Source of the DNA: Aureobasidium sp. EXF-3400
Taxonomy: Eukaryota > Ascomycota > Dothideomycetes > Dothideales > Saccotheciaceae
Length of the DNA stretch: 64,000 nucleotides
Assembly: GCA_024195585.1 (NCBI GenBank)
Contig: SWBL01000172.1
Location: 40,866-104,865, forward strand
Direction of reading: 5' to 3'
Shown here: one piece after another, positions 55,353 to 64,000 of the stretch
How positions within the stretch are numbered: the stretch's first letter is position 1
Layout of the letters: every line of letters starts with the position of its first letter
Made by a program: the position numbers and the translations under genes
The notes under the pieces: model-generated
The model's database searches: none
What the model was told of the DNA's origin: nothing
The model's input: the letters and a program-made list of their open reading frames with translations, nothing else

Positions 55353-56996
55353 ATGGCTGCTGAAATTGCAACCATCCGTACCGATGTGCCAAACTTCTTC
55401 GACGAGAAAGAAGCAGGTATAACAGTGGTCGAGACCACCCGGGATGTTTTGCAGGACGTTGTTGAAATTAACAAGGACGTCTCTGAGGAGGACTGGGTCT
55501 ATCCTTATCCTACCGACTTCGTTCTCGGCGATCATCCCATCGACGATGTTCGTGAACTGAAGGTCAGTACCACTTTCAGAGAGGAGGCCTTTACCTAGCT
55601 GACGACTGTCAGGTCGCTGTGATCGGAGCTGGTCTCGCCGGTATAACCGCTGGCGCATTGTTACCTGCCAAGGTGCCTGGCATTCAGTTGACTATCTTCG
55701 AGAAGAATCCAGAAGTGGTATGTTAAAGTTCCCATCTTATCGTCTTGAGCATTTTCAAAAGCGTATGATCGCCTGGTCTCGGTACTCGGGCGGAGAGAGC
55801 CATCCAACGCAGATTGTGGTTGACTAATCTGACAACTCCTAGGGTGGTACGTGGTTTGAAAATACAGAAAGTTGCAAGCCATTTAGATCATTACGCTCGA
55901 AGCCCGACATGGATTGCGGGAAGCTTCAATGGTTCAGCACGGGAGCGTCAAGCAACCCCTCTGCTATTTACGGCGGAAGAGCTCGACTCTTTCAAGGATC
56001 CAACAACTTACCTCAAGTTCCGCAAAGAACTAGAGGGGCCATTCTTCAGGCGTTATGATGCTGTTCTTAGAGACTCGGAAACGAGCAAGAATGCTGCTCG
56101 GGACTTCAAAGAACTCATGCGTAAGCGCCTTGTCGAAAAACCTGAGCTTCTCGATCAGATCGTTCCAGACTTTCCTCCTCATTGTAGAAGACTTACCCCT
56201 GGACCCGGTTACCTGGAAGCAATCACAAAGCCCAATGTAAGCTTTATCCAAACGCCGATCTCCCACTTCACCGAAGAAGGAATCGTTACGCAAGATGGCA
56301 TTCATCGCCCAGTTGATGCTGTCATTTGTTCCACGGGCGCGAATGTGGACTTTAGCCCACCATTTCCCGTCGTAGCTGGTGATTACGACCTCTCCCGAGA
56401 CTGGCGCCCTGACGGCAAATTTGGCTGGCCCTACTCTTATATTGGTGTTGCTACCCCAGGTTTCCCAAACTTATTACATTTGGCTGGTAAGTCGTTTGCC
56501 TGCGTAACCATTTTATTGACTCTAACCCTGATAACCCTTAGGCCCCAATGCAGCAGGTGCATCAGGCTCTGTGCCTTTCTCAGTAGAAACCCAAGTAGCA
56601 TACATCGCAAAGGTTCTCCGCAAGGTGAGCAGCCAGGGAATCTCGACCTTACAGCCATCAAAGGCTGCGACAGACGACTTTGTCACCTACTGCGACGCGT
56701 TCTTCCCTCGTACAACTTTTTCACGTAAATGCAGCAGTTGGGCGAATGGTCGACGTGCAGGAGCTCGCATTCACGGTCAGTGGCCAGGTAGCGCAAGCCA
56801 TCTAGCTGTGGTTCGGCGAGAGCCAAGATGGGAAGATTGGGAGTACACATACGTACGACCAGAAAACAGATTCGCCTACTGGGGGAATGGACGCTCGAGA
56901 AGAGAGCTGGACCCAGAAGGCAATGTTACTGCTCACCTGAAGCTGCCCGAGAAGGTTGATCTCAGAGACCTACATGAGACCTGGTGGGATTTGTAA
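55353..56996 (+). pseudogene. Baeyer-Villiger flavin monooxygenase with internal deletion
   Basis: Recognisable pieces: exon 1 55353-55562; exon 2 55613-55717 with the FAD motif VAVIGAGLAGITAGALLP; a block from 55843 with GGTWFEN; then, from 55868 in a different frame, KVASHLDHYARSPTWIAGSFNG through HLAG (to 56486); and a final exon 56542-56996 ending in the family's DLRDLHETWWDL. Between GGTWFEN and KVASHLDHYARS about 130 residues present in complete enzymes (YPG, the BVMO fingerprint and the second Rossmann motif) are absent, and the frame shifts. Splicing from 55718 straight to 55868 would restore one frame of 462 aa but would also drop GGTW. Either way the enzyme should be inactive. The remaining ends are well preserved, so the loss may be recent. 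Confidence 0.8.
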
Positions 56997-57564
56997 AACA
57001 GCACATCGCATCGCAGAAAACATGCAAATGGATCAATGATGTTCAGCATTTTTCGATTTAATCTGTCAATTCAGGCATCTCTCTAGAACGGTGATAACTC
57101 AGACTTCACCGCAAAACAAGGGAGAGACAAGAATCTTGTTCCAACCAGACCTGGGGGTAAGGTCCCCGAAAGGAGGCATTAGTCCCACGGACTTTCCCTG
57201 GTTGTGATATAAAATATATGTCATACTTAGCTTCATGCATGCACTTCGAAGGCACACTCGCAATAAGCGTCCTTCTTGATTTACCACAGCAATTACACAA
57301 TCAGATCCTCGATGATGCCATACATATATGCCGAATCACGGAGCGGTCCTTCTCTCCGCTCCAGCTGTGGAAATGTTGAGAACAACACACGAACGTCGAC
57401 AATCCACCTAGTCAATCGACTCCACTTGGGATGCCTCTATCCACTGTCAACATTCTTGGCCTCAATGTCGCAATGCAATGCCTGCAATAATTAGTGAGTA
57501 ATGGAGACATAAGTTGGCGTGTAAGTCCTATCGAGAGTTCAAGACAATATCATCTCAAGTAGTG
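56997..57564. other. Intergenic region
   Basis: 568 bp between two plus-strand genes. It probably contains the transporter promoter; nothing else seen. Confidence 0.4.
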
Positions 57565-59154
57565 ATGGCAGACACAGACATCTATCGTACGAACCGCAAG
57601 TGGTATCATTGGTACCACCCTTCCGACACAAAAGATGAGCGCAAGTTGATTGCTAAACTTGACGTACTCATCGTCAGCTACGCCTTTGTCACCTATTGGG
57701 CTAAATACCTCGATCAAAGCAACATCAGTTCGTATAGGACGTTGTACCACAGAATTACGACTTGCTAACATCACAACACATAGACAATGCATACGCTTCG
57801 GGTATGTCCGAAGACCTGAATTTCCATGGGAATGAACTTGTACACTTTCAGATCATGTATAATCTGGGTGCCGTACTGGGTCAACTACCGTTCGCGCTGC
57901 TCTTTCCAAAGATCCGCATGAATATCCTCGTGCCTGCTCTTGATATTCTTTGGGGTGTGTTTACACTTCTCCAGTACCGATCCCAGGGGTATTCGGAGAT
58001 TATGGCGTATCGATTTTTGGTCGGCTTATTTGAGGTAAGCATTCTATTGAACTCCATGCTAGGAACAACTGCTAATTGATGATTGCTGAAGAGTGCGTTT
58101 TTCCCGGCGGTCCATTTCGTCCTAGGCGCATGGTATCGTGGCGACGAAATCAGCAGGCGAGGCGGCATTTTTTATGTTGGCCTCACCTTGGGAACACTCA
58201 CAGCCAGTCTCATTCAGGGCGCGTGTTCGGCACATCTTGACAGCGTCCATGGTCTAGCTGGATGGCGTTGGTACGTCTACAGAGGATCCACATACATTGT
58301 AAATATGCTAACTGTACATTCTGCCACCAGGATGTTCATAATAAACTCCATAATCACCTTACCTCTCGGTATAATTGGCTTCTGGGTCTGGCCCGGCACA
58401 CCCTCAAACTCCAAATCAGTCTTTTTGACAAAACAAGAGCTGACACTCGCAAAAGAACGACTAGAAAGAGCAGGCCACACCCACGACCACAAACCCTTCA
58501 ATTGGGCTCTTGCAAAAAAAGTCTTTCTAGGCTGGAAACTCTGGATCCTCGTCATCTGGGACATTTTCTTCTGGAACGCTTGCTTAAATGCTTCTACAGC
58601 ACCATATCTACTCTGGTTAAAAAGTTTGCACAAATATTCTAAATCTCGCTTGAATGATTTAAGTGCTACAGCTCCTGGGTTAGGTATCTTTTACGTCTTG
58701 TTTATCTGTTTTGGAGCAGATTTGGTGTTTGGAAGACCATTGGCTATTACCATTGCTCATTCTTGGAATTTGATTGGTGTGGTTATTTTGTTGGTTTGGG
58801 ATGTACCGAAGGCTGCAAAGTTCTTTGCGTATAATACTTCTTACTCGGCGGTTGCCATGTCTTCTGTTCTTTAGTAAGCCAGTTTTTCGGTCCTTCTCTC
58901 GCTATTCCTGCTGACAGTTTTTGAATAGTGGTTGGGCGAACGACATTCTCAAACACGACGTCAATGAGCGAGCACTTACTTTAGTGGCTATGAACGCCAT
59001 AGCGCAGTCGACTACCGTCTGGACTCCGCTTATCTTCTGGAAGACAGTCGAGGCACCAAGATACGCAAAGGGTTTCTCCTTCACTGCGGCTATGGCTCTT
59101 TGTCTGATAGGAATGACATGGATTGTTCATTTCCTCCATCAGAGACAAGAGTAA
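57565..59154 (+). CDS. MFS transporter, anion:cation symporter (Dal5/Fen2/Seo1-like)
   Basis: Five exons (57565-57727, 57784-58034, 58092-58270, 58331-58873, 58929-59154) give 453 aa with about 10-12 membrane helices. The family signature DQSNINNAYASGMSEDLNFHGNELVHF spans the first splice. MAYRFLVGLFESAFFPAVHFVLGAWY spans the second, and [28 protein letters not shown] the third. It belongs to the plasma-membrane group that takes up allantoate, pantothenate, nicotinate or sulphur compounds. The exact substrate is not readable. Donor 1 is GTTCGT, non-consensus but required by frame. It is slightly shorter than the usual 480-500 aa at both ends. Lying beside an NtaA-type monooxygenase, it may import that enzyme's substrate (inference). 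Confidence 0.85.
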
Positions 59155-59596
59155 ATCATTCCCCTTGATGTCTTGATGAATTGCGACTAATAGATTGATA
59201 GAAAACAATTCGATGCGAAACATGCTGAGAAAACCTCGTTCAGCAACGATGACATACCGGAAAGGACCGACACTAAGATGATCACTCTTGCCCAAGTCAG
59301 ATCTGTCTCAGAGATCTAGCTTGGTATAACCTAGAGGAAGGGAAATATCATATGAATAAAGGCTCTAGTGGTTGTGATCCCTCAGGAAGTGCAATTCGTC
59401 AAATTCGAAATCTCCGAGTTCATCACTTGTCCCTTGAAAGCGTTCGCATTAATCATATATATGTGGTCGAATAGCTCTGCCAACAGAACAAGTCGAGATG
59501 GGAAAGGAAGAGCGCATGTACCATCAGCACGCCTTTCAGTATGCAATATACGAAAATTTTCAAGACTGACAAGTCGACCCTATCAAGGCATCAATC
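59155..59596. other. Convergent intergenic region
   Basis: 442 bp between convergent stops; no gene recognised. Confidence 0.4.
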
Positions 59597-62308
59597 TCAG
59601 GGTTGTTCCTCCTCATTACCCACGTGGTTCCCATCCTTATCATAATCAGCAACCCCGACATCAATACCGAACCTTCTACCACCGTTATCATTGTCCCACC
59701 ATCCCATGCTAAACTGATGATCAACAAAAGGCGTCATCTGCATCAACTCCTTTGCAGTAGCATTCTCAGCACCTGGAGGGATCAGATCAAGGAACTTTGA
59801 ATCAGCAAGCAGCGAAGCCTGAGCGGCGATACTGCAAGGGTTCTTCGGCAGTAGATTCTTAGCGTCGAAGAGGAAAAGAGCAATAGCGGTACAGAGCCAC
59901 ATCACTGCGAGCAGGGCTTGGAGAATGCGTGTGGTGATTGTGCTCTGCGTCAAGAGTTGCCAGTTGTCGTCGAATACCAAACCTGCGGTCTCGTTCGTGC
60001 TGCTTGTTGTATTGTGCTCTCGAAGAGCGATGTTGTAGTATTGGGTATTGTAGTTGTTGTAGATGCGACTGATGCGCTCAGCTATCGTCGCGGCACCTTC
60101 GAATGAATAGAAGGCTGTGACATTGCTACCATTGAGTGCGGTAGTCCACAAAGAGCCGCTCGGTAAGAACGATTCGAGTTGTGCATCCGACAGACCACCA
60201 CTCCATGGAGTGCAGTCGCTTGTGTTTGGCAGAAAGGAGAGTGTGGCGTCGTCTAACTGAACCTCGACCACCTCTTTCGTGTTTATGTCATATGTGATGT
60301 TTGCCTGGCCGCTTCTCATGTCAAAGTAGCATTCAATGCCGTTCAAATTCGGGTGTCCAGGAGTCCAGAAGCCATATATTGCGAAGAGATCTGGCACCGG
60401 TGAGGTGGAAGTGCTGTTGCGTGCGACAACAGCTTGCATCAAAGCTTGAGGATTAGGCCAGGCGGAAGGGCTAGCCCAGTCGACGTCTGCGGTTTTGATC
60501 TCGGATGCGTACAACAATTCGATAAACGGATACAAGGCCCACGGGTCGAGGTCAATCCCTAGATTTAGCATTCTATCCAAACAAAGGGTGCCATTGTCTG
60601 GACAGGCGTGTGCACCTTGGTCACCGCATTCGAGAAGCATTGAATCTTCGCACTGATAGCTGGCGAAATCTATGTGGGTGAGATTTAGATGCATAGCGTT
60701 CAAATCAGCAGTGTATGTGCCATCAGGTTTAAATGCGGCCGGATTGTTTGTACCATTAGTCCCTAGGGTATATCTGAAACCATTGGGGTCCATAGCCCGA
60801 CAGGTTGTGTTTGACAAGACGACTGGCACGTTTACCTGGACACTTGAGATATTGAATAGCCGAGCGCTTCTTGTGCTTGTGTACCAGATGTCAGATTGGA
60901 GTGGGTAAACCAGATTCTCGTAAGTACCTCTTGGGTAGATACTGTACCCACTATCGAGAAGATTGGCGGCACACAAAGACGCTTACGTCCAACCACTCAA
61001 TGAGCAATTCCTCCCTGTTGGATGGGCAATATGATCAATCGACCGGAATTCGGCATCCAAACCTCGGCTTCCAGTCTGAACGAAGAAGAGACCGCTGACA
61101 ACAATAGTCAGGAAAGGCCCCAAGAGAGCTGATAGCGATGTTGAAAGTAGAGCCCAACGTCTGCTTCGTGAACTTTGATAACATAACTGAAACGAGGATT
61201 TTGCCAAGTTGCTCCGATTAAGCCTGCGGTCACTGGTAGACGTTCGCTTTCTTAATCTACTGTAAGGGTCCAAAAGAGAGACAGATGATGTGACTGACTG
61301 ACACAAGAGTTTGGTGATCGTCATGGCTATTGCCGGCGTCCAAGTCCATGCCAGATGCCATCTATGGTTGGATGGTACAGCTGCCAGACCATTACCATAA
61401 CTGTTGCACGAGATGTAATCAGTCGTTCCTAAAGAAGCGATGATAGCCAGTGGTATGACGAGAGTTATGACCATCATAGACTTGGATAGTGCCGTAGGCC
61501 TCCAAAAGCCGTGATCGCTTGGAAGTGTGTCGGGTTGAGGACTATCGTTGGAGGTGTATATTTGCAATAGCTCGCCTTCTACAAGAGCATGATCCGCGCA
61601 AACGAATGTTCGGTCAGAAACCATTTGTCTCATGTGCTTATCGGATCTGATGCCACTACCTTTCGAAAAAATCCTAAGTAGCGCACTCCGAGCAAGAACG
61701 GCAGCCAAGATCGCGGTGTTGTCCCCAGCTCCAGAGTATTGTACCCATGGTGAGTAAGCAATCATCAGTGAAGCACAAACAATGATGACCGCGATTCCAG
61801 CTTCAACAACACGGAGCGATACATTGAGAAGCACAATCCTGCTTTGGGTAGCTCTATATGCTCCAATAGTTGTGCCTGCCGTGTCTCTGGTGAAATACCT
61901 CGCAGCAATTTGATTTGCCACCGCATTGAAAAGGCGTTGCGTGTCATTTGTTAGGGTCCCGGGATCCAGGTACTCGTCGGGTGATCGTGTCCAGGTTGAG
62001 ATCATGACACCACAAAACGCGTCGTACAAGGAGCCTCCAAGGCCCAAGTCATACGCCACAGGTCCTACCAGAAAAGCCGAGCTTGCCGCTACTAGGGAGT
62101 TGTTCACGGCTGAGCCCAATTCCCACTGTGAAACGGTGAGGTTGCTTGACTCTGGTCGCAGTTCAATTTCATGCAATGCTCCTTGTGAGTCTGTAGTAAT
62201 CCAAGCTTTCTGTACCTTATAACTGGGTGTACAGACGATGACGTTGGGGTGGACTAAGAAGCTTGAAACGGTCCAGGTGATGACGACGCGCCAATTATAC
62301 TTCGAGTC
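59597..62308 (-). CDS. DUF3433 multi-pass membrane protein, 5' end missing
   Basis: The open frame runs from just after an in-frame stop at 62309-62311 and, with one intron (best 60942-60986), encodes about 888 aa to the stop at 59597. The first part has VIVCTPSYKVQKAWITTD, two or more membrane helices and LSKSMMVITLVIPLAIIASLG; after a long extracellular, N-glycosylated segment the end shows the DUF3433 hallmark SIAAQASLLADSKFLDL, FSMGWWDNDNGGRRFGIDVG. Intact family members are usually above 1100 aa and start with another membrane/DUF3433 half. No ATG begins this frame near its 5' end, and sequence turns into a TA-rich decayed block about 30 bp beyond it. I infer 5' truncation. An in-frame stop (TAA, 60983-60985) lies within the short intron, so splicing is required. 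Confidence 0.7.
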
Positions 62309-62329
62309 TCAGTGCCAAGTTTCCATGCT

Positions 62330-64000
62330 TCTTAACTTCTAAAGTGTTAATAAATAATAACCTCGCTATCTTTCACGCCTTTTTAAAATCGTTAGTAAAT
62401 CGCTATATAAATCTAAAAGAGCTAGAAAGGTCTATAAGGTAACATTTTCTAACCTTATAGTTATTACTATTACTAGTATATTATTAGCCTCTCTATCTAT
62501 ATATATTATCCTCTCTATCTATCTATACTTTTTGCGTCTTTTTAAGATTATTAGTAAATTACTATATAAATCTAAAAGACTAGGAAAGGCTTCTATAACA
62601 CTTTAAGATATTAATATTAACCTTATTATCTTCCTTTTTACTACTCTTTTATAGCTTATTAGAACCCTTACTAGTAGTAATAAAACTAGGCCTTCTTACT
62701 ATTAAACTCTTCTTCTTTTCTTTACTACTAACTAGCTATCTTTTTACTAGTATCTCTATTAAAGTCCTACTTACTAGCTAGCTTTCTCTTTTTCCTTTTT
62801 TACTTATACTAGGTCTTACTACTATTAAGATAGACTATTAAGACATTATATCTCTTTATAGTAATACTCTTCCTATCCTTATTAATATATATTAATAGTA
62901 CTACCTATTAATCTTAATCCTTAGAAAGACCTTATTACTCTCTAGATTAAGACTATTAGTTATAAAGTTAAGAAGGTTTTAAACCTTTTAAAAGAGTATA
63001 GAATTATTATTATAAGGGCTATATTATATTATTATCTTAAGGTATAGGGTATATCTTTATAACCTAATAAAGAGCTTCTTTACTCTTAAATATAGACTCT
63101 ATTTAGTAGATTCTAGATAACTAATAAGGAATACTTAAAGATACTTAGCTATAAAGAGATAGAAGTAAGTACTTAATAGATTATAGATATCTAATATAGA
63201 CTTAGTCTTTAAAAGCGTCTTTTACTTATTAAAGGATAGAAGTTAGAGATTATTTTATAAGATATTCTTTATATAGAGTATAATACTAGTTATATTAAAG
63301 ACCTTAGTTATAGGTATCTATATACCTACCTTTATAATAAATACTATAATCTTAACGTTATTAGCTATAACTAAGTCTACTAAGTTGCTACTAGAGCTAA
63401 CTTTAAGGCTTATTAAAGAAGATAAAAAAAGGCTAGAAAATAAGGCCTACTTACTAATAATCCTAGACTAAATTATATATAGTATATAGATACTTACTAT
63501 AAATTTAAGAAGTATAGTATTTAGATCTATACTACTATTAATACTTAGTCTTATAATATTATATAGGTCTATATTAGTATAACTATATAAACTACTATCT
63601 CTATATATTACTAATATTTTAACTACTTATATAAGAAAGGTATTATACTAAAGATTCTATATATAGATTAAGGTATAGAAATAATTATAGCTACTAATAT
63701 ATACTATACCTTAATTAAAGATCTATTTAATTAAAGTCTTTTATTCTTATAGACCTTTTACTATAGAATAAGTAAGAAGAACTAAAGGATTAAAAGCTAG
63801 TAGTTATAATTATTTAAAAGCTACTTTAGTAAGTTTAAGGCTACTCTTAATAATCTATCTAAATAGAGCCTTTTTATATTAGGCGTTATTACTAATTAAA
63901 TTACCCTTCTTATAGTATATATCTCTATTTTCTAAGTAGAGGTTTTACTCTTTATTAAGCTCTAAGTAGTCTATAAAATTAGGAAGTAACTATACTAACC
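62330..64000. other. Extremely TA-rich, RIP-like decayed block
   Basis: From about 62330 to the window end the sequence is dominated by TA dinucleotides and by CTA, TAG and TAT triplets. CpG is almost absent, and no open frame of even 60 codons survives on either strand. This is the composition left by repeat-induced point mutation on a repeated element. I could not identify the ancestral element with confidence. It may continue past the window edge. Confidence 0.8.

Noticed and set aside
62330..64000. Possible transposase remnant in the TA-rich block
   Set aside because: A few translated stretches vaguely suggested a DDE-type transposase, but with every frame full of stops I could not support it.
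1..64000. CRISPR arrays, rRNA, tRNA genes, telomeric repeats
   Set aside because: None seen. The organism is a fungus, no regularly spaced repeat array occurs, and no TTAGGG-type run or convincing tRNA cloverleaf was found by eye; a tRNA search program would settle the last point.

Overview
This 64 kb window comes from a filamentous ascomycete (Pezizomycotina). The gene models have short spliceosomal introns (about 45-120 nt, GT-AG with CTAAC/CTGAC-like branch points) and no operons. Recognisable fungal families include Med5/Nut1, the DASH subunit Dad2, shugoshin, Ypi1, exportin-1, a hybrid histidine kinase, an Ecl1-type zinc protein and a DUF3433 membrane protein. C-to-T-decayed, TA-rich blocks suggest repeat-induced point mutation (RIP). 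A dothideomycete is my best guess, but that is inference only. I rebuilt exon structures by hand; every spliced model given is divisible by three and ends at a stop.

Layout. 1-7.5 kb: a very large modular secreted protein (seven exons, 1507 aa) and a small GPI-type surface protein. 8-10.8 kb: a MOSC/flavin-reductase/2Fe-2S gene split by a one-base frameshift, convergent with a possibly myristoylated protein kinase. 10.8-12.7 kb: a gene-free stretch with a roughly 0.6 kb inverted-repeat element. 12.7-24 kb: hybrid histidine kinase, mitochondrial malonyl transferase, an orphan C-terminal piece of glutamate dehydrogenase, an aldo-keto reductase and three conserved or unknown proteins. 24.4-30.8 kb: Mediator subunit 5, an FAD oxidoreductase and a DUF3237 protein. 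30.8-38.7 kb: a gene desert interrupted only by the 129-aa Ecl1-type gene. 38.7-40.3 kb: a secreted carboxylesterase.

41.6-52 kb is a dense housekeeping and mitosis block: exportin-1, Ypi1 (PP1 inhibitor), Dad2 (kinetochore-microtubule coupling), shugoshin (centromeric cohesion) and a repeat-bearing basic protein with a TPX2-like motif. Two pairs (exportin-1/Ypi1 and Dad2/shugoshin) are divergent over short shared promoters.

52.8-59.2 kb looks like a small catabolic cluster: a bacterial-luciferase-type FMN monooxygenase, a decayed Baeyer-Villiger monooxygenase and an anion:cation-symporter-type MFS transporter. The window ends with a DUF3433 membrane-protein gene whose 5' end stops at the edge of a 1.7 kb extremely TA-rich, stop-saturated block.

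Most notable: the frameshifted MOSC-reductase gene, the intact-frame 3' fragment of glutamate dehydrogenase behind the aldo-keto reductase, the Baeyer-Villiger pseudogene with an internal deletion, the inverted-repeat element, three GC-AG introns, and a threonine at the leptomycin-B position of exportin-1. I saw no CRISPR array, rRNA or convincing tRNA.
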